From contig DASCQM010000001.1 in NCBI GenBank assembly GCA_036013055.1, positions 48,641 through 112,640 on the forward strand: a stretch of 64,000 nucleotides of DNA, given 5' to 3'. Shown here in pieces: positions 54,266-61,441 of this stretch. Under the pieces are notes generated by a model. The model saw nothing but the letters and a program-made list of their open reading frames with translations, was not told where the DNA came from and searched no databases. Every line of letters starts with the position of its first letter. Within the stretch, counting starts at the first letter, position 1. Made by a program: the position numbers and the translations under genes. Source of the stretch: SHYR01 sp036013055 (lineage in GTDB: Bacteria > Chloroflexota > Dehalococcoidia > UBA2979).

Positions 54266-54339
54266 TCGGGACTCGTCTAATGGTAGGACAACGGATTCTG
54301 GTTCCGTCAATTGGGGTTCGAATCCCTGGTCCCGAGCCA
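54266..54339 (+). tRNA. tRNA-Gln (anticodon CTG)
   Basis: Acceptor TCGGGAC with GTCCCGA, discriminator G, encoded CCA, U1-A72 pair typical of tRNA-Gln; anticodon arm ACGGA/TCCGT around TTCTGGT (anticodon CTG, reads CAG). A TAGGAT hexamer at 54250-54255 may be its -10. Confidence 0.93.
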
Positions 54340-54357
54340 ACTTTTCAGATTCGAACA

Positions 54358-54388
54358 CGGCCTCGTCCCATATGGACGGGGTCGCTTT
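54358..54388 (+). terminator. Terminator of tRNA-Gln
   Basis: CGGCCTCGTCC and GGACGGGGTCG form an 11-bp stem (two G-U pairs) with a 5-base loop, followed by CTTT. Confidence 0.6.
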
Positions 54389-54396
54389 GTGTGGTG

Positions 54397-54945
54397 CTAG
54401 GGACTGCGGCCCGACAGGTGTCGCAATATGACCACACCATCCAGAGACGGAATCGGGAACAGCGTGAAGGCACCGAACAGCAGATTGACCGCTCCGAAGA
54501 AGCGAAGCAGGTGACTCTCCAGTAGCGCGGCGCTGAGCAGGAGAGCGCCGACGCCAAGCGCCAGGTTGGCGACCGGCCCACCCAGCGCACGATGGACATC
54601 AACACGACCGGGCGACAGCGGACTGTCTGTGTATTGCATTGTCGCCACTGTGGCGGAGAGCCGGACATGCTCGACGGGTGCGCCTGCCATCCGGCTGCTG
54701 AACACATGGCCCAGCGAGTGCGCGAAGCTCGCAACGATGATCAACGCGCCATAGGCGAGTCCAACTGCCACCGTGCCGGCTGAGCCATCGACTGGTGCAA
54801 CGAGCAGCGCCACGGCAACGCCAACGGCTGCCGACAGCGGGATGTGCAGCCAGGCGAACCGTGTTCGGACAAACTCGACGCCGAACGCCGAGAACAGCCG
54901 ACGCTCGGCCGCCCCATCGATCGACTCAAGAACGAACAGCGTCAA
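54397..54945 (-). CDS. M50 (site-2 protease)-like membrane protein lacking the catalytic Glu
   Basis: 182 residues with about five hydrophobic spans. The order of elements matches M50 proteases: a helix with FAHSLGHVFSSRMAG (about 73-87), where the zinc motif HExxH would be, and FPIPSLDGVVIL near the C-terminus in place of NPxPxLDG. The Glu is Ser (HSLGH), so proteolysis is unlikely, although both His and the Asp are kept. VHRALGGPVANLALGV is the conserved middle segment. It lies between tRNA-Gln and its partial copy, antisense to both. Confidence 0.7.
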   Translation of the reverse strand: MTLFVLESIDGAAERRLFSAFGVEFVRTRFAWLHIPLSAAVGVAVALLVAPVDGSAGTVAVGLAYGALIIVASFAHSLGHVFSSRMAGAPVEHVRLSATVATMQYTDSPLSPGRVDVHRALGGPVANLALGVGALLLSAALLESHLLRFFGAVNLLFGAFTLFPIPSLDGVVILRHLSGRSP

Positions 54946-55074
54946 TTTCGACCCTCTCCGAGCGTCTCGCAGTCCCTGTTGCGGCCGACGCTCAGGCCAT
55001 CACCCGGCGCAGACAGGCGAGTCTACCGCGCCGCGATGTGCGACGCAGGGCGACCATATCCACGTCGCACGTCC

Positions 55075-55147
55075 TCGGACGCCCGGGAACGTGCCGTAAC
55101 ATGTTCTGGTTCGGTCGGTTGGGGTTCGAGTCCCCGGTTCCGAGCCA
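55075..55147 (+). pseudogene. tRNA-Gln relic (3' half conserved)
   Basis: The last 44 bases (55104-55147) match 38 of 44 bases of the 3' half of tRNA-Gln at 54266, including the TTCTGGT anticodon loop, T-arm and GCCA end. The 5' half cannot form D or anticodon stems, and only five acceptor pairs remain. It is not a functional tRNA. Confidence 0.75.
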
Positions 55148-55209
55148 TATCGCTGAGAGCAGACTCGGCCTCGTCGCACTCTGTCGGAGCCGTTTCACAG
55201 GACGCCATC

Positions 55210-55506
55210 ATGGCCACAAGAGACTCCATCGTCCGCGACATCAACGAGTACCTTCAGCAGCGCGGCGGCTCCTACCGCACGTGGTATGTCGGAATCGCAT
55301 CTGACCCGGAAGACCGCCTCTTCCGCGATCATTCGGTCTCCAAGGACAACGGCTCGTGGATCATCCGCTGGGCCGACTCCGCGGCCGACGCTCGTCAGGT
55401 GGAAGCCTCCTACGTCAGCGCAGGCACCGACGGCGGCACCGGCGGTGGCAGCGCGACGACGAAGGCCGTCTACGCCTATCAGAAGACATCGACGACAAGG
55501 CCCTAG
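55210..55506 (+). CDS. Small GIY-YIG-like protein
   Basis: 98 residues. SYRTWYVGIASDPEDRLFRDH (about 21-41) has the Tyr, Gly, Arg and His spacing of the GIY-YIG nuclease core, and DARQVEASYVSAG could give the Glu; GGTGGGSATTKAVYAYQKT closes the protein. Similar small proteins are scattered in bacteria without an assigned role. ATG 55210 has no Shine-Dalgarno; longer in-frame starts overlap the tRNA relic and are less likely. Confidence 0.65.
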   Translation: MATRDSIVRDINEYLQQRGGSYRTWYVGIASDPEDRLFRDHSVSKDNGSWIIRWADSAADARQVEASYVSAGTDGGTGGGSATTKAVYAYQKTSTTRP

Positions 55507-55569
55507 CACGTGAGCCGGCCCGGTGTGGCCGGTTGCCCCTAACTCGACGCCCGGCGCACGCTGTGGCGC

Positions 55570-56178
55570 ATGCTTCACGATCTTCGCGAGTGGCTCGTCG
55601 GCTGGGCCGATCGCCCGGCCGGTCCGGCAGCGCTCGGCATCCTGACGTTCGCCGAGGCGGTCGTCTTCCCGATTCCACCCGACCCGCTGCTGATCGCGCT
55701 CTCGCTGCGCAATCCCGATCAGGCACTGCTGCTCGCGGCACTGACGACGGCGGCGTCGGTAGCCGGCGGGCTCGTCGGACATACGCTCGGCCTGCGCATC
55801 GGACGGCCGATCCTGCAGCGCTTTCACAGCACGCAGGTGGAGCGCGTCGAGCGCATGTTCGTGCGCCACGGGTTCTGGGCGATCTTCCTCGCTGGCCTGA
55901 CTCCCCTGCCCTACAAGGTGTTCACGCTCTCTGCCGGCGTCTTCGCTGTCCCGCGCGTCCCATTCGTGCTCGCATCGATCACCGGCCGTGGGCTGCGCTT
56001 CTTCCTGCTCGGCGGCCTGATCTTCCTCTGGGGCGACCGCTTCCAGGAGTTCCTCGATGAGCGCTTCGACCTCGTGATGGCCGCGATGGCCGTGATGCTG
56101 GTGATCGCTGCCGCCGTATGGATGCTCTGGAGCCGTCGCGACCGCGAGGTGACGACCGGCGAGGGCCCTACGAGCTAG
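55570..56178 (+). CDS. VTT/YqaA-type (DedA-like) membrane protein
   Basis: 202-residue membrane protein with about four to five spans. FAEAVVFPIPPDPLLIALSL (about 27-46) is the re-entrant loop with paired prolines seen in YqaA and DedA-related proteins, GHTLGLRIGRPIL follows, and LAGLTPLPYKVFTLSAGVF is the second conserved loop. Relatives are linked to lipid scrambling or membrane homeostasis. Single gene, 63 bases after the GIY-YIG-like gene. Confidence 0.85.
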   Translation: MLHDLREWLVGWADRPAGPAALGILTFAEAVVFPIPPDPLLIALSLRNPDQALLLAALTTAASVAGGLVGHTLGLRIGRPILQRFHSTQVERVERMFVRHGFWAIFLAGLTPLPYKVFTLSAGVFAVPRVPFVLASITGRGLRFFLLGGLIFLWGDRFQEFLDERFDLVMAAMAVMLVIAAAVWMLWSRRDREVTTGEGPTS

Positions 56179-56336
56179 CTCGCTACCCTCGTTGCGCCGC
56201 CGCGAGCGCTGGAGGGTTCCTTCGGCACCTATCGCGTATCATGGCGACCACGTCGCAGGGGCTGCGGCGCATCTGTGAACACCATCAGACGCTCAGCGAG
56301 AGCACCGACAACAACGCTTACGAGAGAGATCGCACC

Positions 56337-57188
56337 ATGGGCAAACTGGACGGAAAGGTCGCCATCGTCACCGGCGGCAGCCGCGGCATCGGCAAGGCAA
56401 TCGCGGTGATGTTCGCCGCCGAGGGCGCGAGCGTCGCGGCCGTCGCCCGCACGCTGAAGGAGGGCGACCACCAGCTCGAAGGCTCGCTCGAGACCACGGT
56501 CGCCGAGATCACCGACGCCGGCGGCAAGGCGGTCGCGATCACCGCGAACATCTCCGAGGAAGACGAGTGCATGCGCGTCGTCGAGGAGGCGAAGGCCGCC
56601 TTCGGCCCCGTCGATGTGCTGATCAACAACGCCGCACTCAACTACTACATCCCGATCGTCGACTACCCGACGAGCCGCTGGGTGCGCTCGTTCTCCGTCA
56701 ACGTGCACGGCCCGTTCATCCTCTCGAAGGCCGTCCTGCCGGACATGATGGAGGCCGGAAGCGGCGCGATCGTGAACATCTCCTCCGGCGCGGCGATTGG
56801 CCCGGGCCGCGGGCCGTACGAGGACGACCGCGTCAGCGGTGGCGTCATGTACGGAGCGTCGAAAGCAGCGCTTGAGCGCTTCTCGCAGGGGCTCGCGCAG
56901 GAGGTCTACCAGAACGGCATCACCGTCGCCTGCTTCTCACCCTCGCAGGTCGTGCCGACGCCGGGCACCGTCTTCCACAAGCTCGTCTCCGGCATGGACG
57001 ACCCGCGCGGCGAGCCGCCGGAGATGATGGCGAAGGCCGCTCTGCTGCTCGCCACCGAACCGCTGGAGAAGGTCAGCGGCCGCGTTACCTACAGCCAGCA
57101 GATCCTCAAGGAGTTCGGCTGGATCGACGATGGCAAGGGCACCGGCATCGACCCGGCACGACCCGGCTCTGGCTACTCGCAGATCTAA
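56337..57188 (+). CDS. Short-chain dehydrogenase/reductase
   Basis: 283-residue NAD(P)-dependent SDR. Cofactor loop TGGSRGIGKAIA (about 11-22), INNAAL (about 97), catalytic Ser in IVNISSGAAIG and YGASKAALE with Tyr and Lys. An insertion GPGRGPYEDDRVSGG sits between the Ser and the Tyr, and the C-terminal FGWIDDGKGTGIDPARPG is longer than in FabG. Resembles enzymes acting on terpenoid or long-chain alcohols; the substrate is unknown. ATG 56337 is chosen because the fold begins there. Confidence 0.88.
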   Translation: MGKLDGKVAIVTGGSRGIGKAIAVMFAAEGASVAAVARTLKEGDHQLEGSLETTVAEITDAGGKAVAITANISEEDECMRVVEEAKAAFGPVDVLINNAALNYYIPIVDYPTSRWVRSFSVNVHGPFILSKAVLPDMMEAGSGAIVNISSGAAIGPGRGPYEDDRVSGGVMYGASKAALERFSQGLAQEVYQNGITVACFSPSQVVPTPGTVFHKLVSGMDDPRGEPPEMMAKAALLLATEPLEKVSGRVTYSQQILKEFGWIDDGKGTGIDPARPGSGYSQI

Positions 57189-57242
57189 CCTCTGAATGGA
57201 TCCACGAGCCGTCCGGCGCGCGACGAATGAGAGCAGCCCTCA

Positions 57243-58175
57243 ATGAATGAACCGTCACACGACGCACTGAAGTCACTGCGTGAGATCGGGACGCTCCGCG
57301 ATCCCATCCTGATCGCCGGCTTTTCCGGCTGGGGCGACAACGCCGGCTCTGCGGTCGCCACCGTCGACTACCTGATCGAGCAGTGGGACGCGGAACCGAT
57401 CGCCGAAATCAACCCGGAGGTCTTCTTCGACTTCACCGTGCAACGCCCGCGTGTGCGCCTCGAGGACGGCGAGCGCGTGCTCGACTGGCCGAGCGTGAAG
57501 TTCTTCCACGCGAAGCCGGAAGGCAGCGACCGCGATTTCATCCTGCTCGCCGGCCCCGAGCCCAGCCTCCGCTGGCAGACGTTCAGCGACGCGATCGGCG
57601 ACATGATGCAGCGCGCCGGGATCACGACCAGCATCACGCTCGGCGCCCAGCCAGCCGCCGTGCCACACACTCGCCCGCTGCCGGTCACGCTCTCGGCCTC
57701 CGACAACGATTTCGAGCAGCAGTTCGGCCTTGAGGTGCGGGCGACCTCCCGCTACCAGGGGCCGGTCGGCATTGTCAGCGTGCTCAACGTACATCACCGC
57801 GAGCGCGGTTGGCGCAACGCCCATCTGCGCGCGATGGCCCCGCACTACCTGACGATGGGTCCGAACCCAAACGTCGCGATCACGCTCGTGAAGACGCTGG
57901 ACTACGGCTTCGGCACCCGCACGCCGCTTGCGGCGCTCGAGGATCGGCTGCACGCGTTCAAGGATCAGGTGCGCGAAGCGATGGATGAGTCGCCCGATGC
58001 GTCCTCGTACGTCCGCCAGCTCGAAGAGCAGTACGACGAAGATCGCCCGCAGACGCCGGCCATCGAGGAAGGCATCGACGAGCAGCGAACGGCCCCTGGC
58101 GGCGAGCTGCCGGAGGCCGGCGATCTGCTCTCCGACCTCGAGAGCTTCCTCAAGGAGAAGCGCGACGACGAGTAG
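57243..58175 (+). CDS. PAC2 family protein
   Basis: 310 residues. The PAC2 fold, related to proteasome assembly chaperones, starts ILIAGFSGWGDNAGSAVATV (about 22-41), with INPEVFFDFTVQRPRVRL and TSITLGAQPAAVPHTRPLPV as further markers. An acidic C-terminal tail follows (about 250-310). Bacterial members have no settled function and occur also where no proteasome exists. ATG 57243, 54 bases after the SDR. The GDPD gene follows after 39 bases. Confidence 0.9.
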   Translation: MNEPSHDALKSLREIGTLRDPILIAGFSGWGDNAGSAVATVDYLIEQWDAEPIAEINPEVFFDFTVQRPRVRLEDGERVLDWPSVKFFHAKPEGSDRDFILLAGPEPSLRWQTFSDAIGDMMQRAGITTSITLGAQPAAVPHTRPLPVTLSASDNDFEQQFGLEVRATSRYQGPVGIVSVLNVHHRERGWRNAHLRAMAPHYLTMGPNPNVAITLVKTLDYGFGTRTPLAALEDRLHAFKDQVREAMDESPDASSYVRQLEEQYDEDRPQTPAIEEGIDEQRTAPGGELPEAGDLLSDLESFLKEKRDDE

Positions 58176-58214
58176 TCGTACCGCTTCCGTTTCGTTGCCA
58201 GTCCGGAGTGCCCC

Positions 58215-58943
58215 GTGAGCGCGCTCGTGATCTCCCACCGCACGAACATGGGCACGATGCCCGAGAACACGCTCGCCGGCATCGACGCCGCGATCGCGGC
58301 CGGTGCCGACGCCATCGAGATCGACGTGCAGGCGACCTCGGACGGCGTCCCCGTGCTGCTGCATGACTTCTCGCTCGAACGCACCACCGGTGACCCGCGC
58401 GCAGTGCAAGAGGTCTCGTCGGCGGAGCTGGCTACGCTGCGCGTGATCGACCCGTTCGACGCCGTAGGGCCGCAACCCGTGCCGACTCTGGCCGAGGTGC
58501 TGGCACTGATCGACGGTCGCCGCACGCTCGCGATCGAGGTCAAGCAGTCACGCATCGAGCAGCTCCTGAAGACGGTCGTGCGTGACGCCGCCGCGTCGCG
58601 CTGGTGCTGGACGTGGGCGTTCGACCCGTGGGTCGCATCCGCGTGTGCCGAAGCGCTGCCTGAGGTCCCGGCCTCGCTGCTCGTCAGTCAGGGTTCCGCG
58701 GAGCGCTTCGGGCTCGACGATCCCGTCACGCTCGCGCATGGCGCGGGGCTCGCGGGCATCAGCTTCGAGCAGTCGCTCGTCACGTCGGAAGCCGTGAGCA
58801 ACGCGCACAGTCACGGCCTCGCGGCCTACACGTGGACGGTCAACGAACGCATCGACATCAGTCGCGTGCTGGAAGCGGGCGTCGATGGCGTCTGCGGGAA
58901 CTACCCCGACCGCATCATCGAGGTGAAGGCGGCGGCGCGGTGA
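58215..58943 (+). CDS. Glycerophosphodiester phosphodiesterase
   Basis: Hydrolyses glycerophosphodiesters from phospholipid breakdown to glycerol-3-phosphate and an alcohol. 242-residue TIM barrel: SHRTNMGTMPENTLAGID (His and Glu-Asn of the active site, about 7-24), AIEIDVQATSDGVPVLLHD (Glu, Asp and second His), AIEVKQ, and YTWTVNE near the end. The usual HRG is HRT, a mild variation. No signal peptide, so intracellular. GTG 58215. Confidence 0.92.
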   Translation: MSALVISHRTNMGTMPENTLAGIDAAIAAGADAIEIDVQATSDGVPVLLHDFSLERTTGDPRAVQEVSSAELATLRVIDPFDAVGPQPVPTLAEVLALIDGRRTLAIEVKQSRIEQLLKTVVRDAAASRWCWTWAFDPWVASACAEALPEVPASLLVSQGSAERFGLDDPVTLAHGAGLAGISFEQSLVTSEAVSNAHSHGLAAYTWTVNERIDISRVLEAGVDGVCGNYPDRIIEVKAAAR

Positions 58944-59018
58944 GGGATCGCGCGCTAGCGCCTAGCATCGACTGGCTTCACCCTCCGGAGGCGGGTTGGT
59001 AGACTTCACCAACGGCGC

Positions 59019-59094
59019 AGGAGTGTAGCTCAGCTGGCAGAGCGGCGGTCTCCAAAACCGTAGGTCGGGGGTTCGAATCCCTCCACTCCTGCCA
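59019..59094 (+). tRNA. tRNA-Trp (anticodon CCA)
   Basis: Acceptor AGGAGTG with CACTCCT, discriminator G, encoded CCA; anticodon loop CTCCAAA in stem CGGT/ACCG; T-loop GTTCGAATC. Confidence 0.95.
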
Positions 59095-59105
59095 TTACCG
59101 CCGGG

Positions 59106-59192
59106 GCCCAGGTGGTGAAATTGGCAGACACGCCGTCTTGAGGGGGCGGTGCTCGCAAGGGCGTATGAGTTCGAATCTCATCCTGGGCACCA
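59106..59192 (+). tRNA. tRNA-Leu (anticodon GAG)
   Basis: 87 nt with a long variable arm (GCTCGCAAGGGCG). Acceptor GCCCAGG with CCTGGGC, anticodon stem CCGTC/GGCGG around TTGAGGG, encoded CCA. Confidence 0.93.
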
Positions 59193-59218
59193 GATCAGAT
59201 ACAGTGACCACGTTGCAG

Positions 59219-59294
59219 GCGGAAGTAGCTCAGTTGGTAGAGCGTCTCCTTGCCAAGGAGAAGGTCGCCGGTTCGAGTCCGGTCTTCCGCTCCA
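59219..59294 (+). tRNA. tRNA-Gly (anticodon GCC)
   Basis: Acceptor GCGGAAG with CTTCCGC, anticodon stem TCTCC/GGAGA around TTGCCAA, T-loop GTTCGAGTC, encoded CCA. Third gene of a Trp-Leu-Gly cluster with gaps of 11 and 26 bases. Confidence 0.95.
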
Positions 59295-59444
59295 ACACCC
59301 CATTCTGAATCTGTGGAGAGCCTCTGCTTGGGAAGCACGATGGTTGAACCGTGTTCACGAGTTTCGCGACATGCGGACCTGGGGTGAGGAGGTGGATACG
59401 GGGCGACTCGCTTGTGAGGCTGCGGCCGCCAGAAAGCGCACGTC

Positions 59445-60332
59445 TCAGGACTTAGTGCGCGGATCCAGCAGGTCACGAATGCCGTCGCCGATGAAGTTGC
59501 TGGCGAGCACGACAGTGAGAATCGCGATACCGGGTCCGAGGGCAATCCACCAGTCGTAGAACCGTCGGGAGCCCTCGCTGATCATCGATCCCCACTCAGG
59601 GTACGGTGGGACGGCTCCAAGGCCGATAAAGCTCAGCGATGCTGCGAGCAAGACGACGCCACCGAAGTCCATCGTCGCGACGACCAGCAACGGCGTGAAC
59701 GCGATTGGTAGGATGTGTCTAACCATCACGCGGAGATCGGTGGCCCCGAGCGACTGCGCGGCAATCACGTGGTCGTGGTTCTTGACGGCTAAGAACTGGC
59801 CTCGCAGCAGCCTCGCGTAGCCCGGCCACCAGACGAGCGTCATCGCGAGTGCGGCGTTACGGATGCCGACCCCAAGCGTGGCCGCGATCACCATCGCGAG
59901 CAGGATCGCTGGGAACGCCATCACCATGTCGGTGAAGCGCATCATCACTGCGTCTACCCAACCGCCGAAGAACCCGGCGATCGCACCGAACGAGCCGCCG
60001 ATCAGCAGAGCGCTGATGATCACGGCTACCGCCACGGGTATCGAGGCCCGCGCACCGTGGAGCGTCCGGGAGAACACGTCGCGACCGAGCGCGTCGGTTC
60101 CCAGCGGGTGATCGAGCGTCGGCGAAAGCAGACGGTCGTCCACGATCGTGATCGGGTCGTACGGCGCCCACCACTGCACGGTGAGCGCGGTGATGATCCA
60201 GAACAGCAGCAGTGCGCCGCCCAACATCACCGGCAGTGTCGCCCACTTTGGCCTGCGTCGTAGCCGGGTGTGCTCCAGGAACTCAGCGACTTCGACGTTC
60301 GTGGATTCGGGCGTTGGGTCAGGCACCGTCAT
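59445..60332 (-). CDS. Peptide/nickel-type ABC transporter permease (DppC-like)
   Basis: 295 residues with six spans. The DppC/OppC N-terminus has PTLDHPLGTDALGRDVFSRT (about 67-86). The cytoplasmic loop AAQSLGATDLRVMVRHILPI (EAA motif, about 195-214) docks on the ATPase. It overlaps the DppB-like gene by four bases. No ATPase gene follows; the plus-strand tRNA cluster comes next. Confidence 0.92.
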   Translation of the reverse strand: MTVPDPTPESTNVEVAEFLEHTRLRRRPKWATLPVMLGGALLLFWIITALTVQWWAPYDPITIVDDRLLSPTLDHPLGTDALGRDVFSRTLHGARASIPVAVAVIISALLIGGSFGAIAGFFGGWVDAVMMRFTDMVMAFPAILLAMVIAATLGVGIRNAALAMTLVWWPGYARLLRGQFLAVKNHDHVIAAQSLGATDLRVMVRHILPIAFTPLLVVATMDFGGVVLLAASLSFIGLGAVPPYPEWGSMISEGSRRFYDWWIALGPGIAILTVVLASNFIGDGIRDLLDPRTKS

Positions 60333-61342
60333 GTGACGCGGATCCGTGGGTCGATGATGCCGTAGCAGATATCGATCAGAAGGTTGGCCATGATGAACAT
60401 CCCGCCACCAAAGATGGCGACGCCCATTACTGCCGGCAGGTCAAGCGTACGAGTGGCCTCGACGGCATACGACCCGAGTCCGGGCCAAGAGAAGATCGTC
60501 TCCGTCAGGACGGCACCGGTCAGCAGCGCGGCGAGCGAGACACCGAGGATGGTGACGGTCGGAATCATCGCGTTGCGCAGCGCGTGCGTGAAGATCACCT
60601 TACGGCTTGTCAGGCCCTTGGAGCGCGCGGTGCGGATGTAGTCCTCGTTCAGCACATCGAGCATCGAGGCTCGGACCATCCTCGCGATGATACCCATCAC
60701 GGCCCATCCCAGCACAAAAGACGGCAGCATCAGATGTCGCAGCGCATCAACGGTCTGCCCGAAGTCGCCGGCGAGAAAAGAGTCGACCGTGTAGAGCCCC
60801 GTGATGTGCACTGGCGGCAGCGATCGCAAGTCGATACGGCCCGGGCCGGGCGCGATCTCGAATAGCGTGAAGAACAGATATAAGAGGATCAGGCCCGTCC
60901 AGAAAACGGGTAGCGACGAACCGATCAGCGCAAAGAGCCGCACGACATGATCAACCCATGTATCGCGTCGGATCGCGGCCGCCACGCCTGCGGGAATGCC
61001 GATCACCGCGGCAATAGCCAGCGCGGTGATGGTCAGCTCCAGCGTCGCCGGGAGCCGCTGCATGAGGTCGCTGCTGACGGGCTGCTTCGTGCGGAACGAA
61101 GTCCCCATGTCGCCCTGGAAGAGGTTCTTGACGTAGAGCGCGTACTGCTCAGGGTTCGACTTGTCGAGTCCCCAGCGGGCGCGAGCCGCAGCGACGACCT
61201 CCTCGTTCCCGAGCAACCGCTCCGGGACAAGCGAGGCGATCGGGTCAGCGGCGGCGGTTCGTGAGACCACAAATACAATCGTGATCACGCCGAGCAGGAG
61301 GAGCGGCATCACAGCAACACGGCGGGCGATATACGTACCCAA
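60329..61342 (-). CDS. Peptide/nickel-type ABC transporter permease (DppB-like)
   Basis: 337 residues, six spans. The N-terminal YIARRVAVMPLLLLGVITIV and the periplasmic region with LVPERLLGNEEVVAAARARW and FQGDMGTSFRTKQPV are typical of DppB/OppB; the EAA loop is RTARSKGLTSRKVIFTHALR (about 220-239). Second gene of the importer, 99 bases after the binding-protein gene, with a strong terminator in that gap. Substrates in this family include di- and oligopeptides, nickel and glutathione. Confidence 0.92.
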   Translation of the reverse strand: MGTYIARRVAVMPLLLLGVITIVFVVSRTAAADPIASLVPERLLGNEEVVAAARARWGLDKSNPEQYALYVKNLFQGDMGTSFRTKQPVSSDLMQRLPATLELTITALAIAAVIGIPAGVAAAIRRDTWVDHVVRLFALIGSSLPVFWTGLILLYLFFTLFEIAPGPGRIDLRSLPPVHITGLYTVDSFLAGDFGQTVDALRHLMLPSFVLGWAVMGIIARMVRASMLDVLNEDYIRTARSKGLTSRKVIFTHALRNAMIPTVTILGVSLAALLTGAVLTETIFSWPGLGSYAVEATRTLDLPAVMGVAIFGGGMFIMANLLIDICYGIIDPRIRVT

Positions 61343-61381
61343 GCGGTTTCACCACCGTCTCTGTTAGCGCCCGGTCAGACG

Positions 61382-61424
61382 AAAAAGGCGCACACCCCGG
61401 TCAACAATGACCGGGGTGTGCGCC
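61382..61424 (-). terminator. Strong intrinsic terminator inside the importer operon
   Basis: A 17-bp perfect stem (61387-61403 with 61408-61424), 4-base loop and five T residues on the minus strand, between the binding-protein stop and the DppB-like start. It should lower expression of the permeases relative to the binding protein. Confidence 0.9.
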
Positions 61425-61441
61425 CATGCTATACGTTCGGA

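Noticed and set aside
57273..58475. 400-codon frame on the minus strand
   Set aside because: Antisense to both the PAC2 and GDPD genes, which have clear family motifs.
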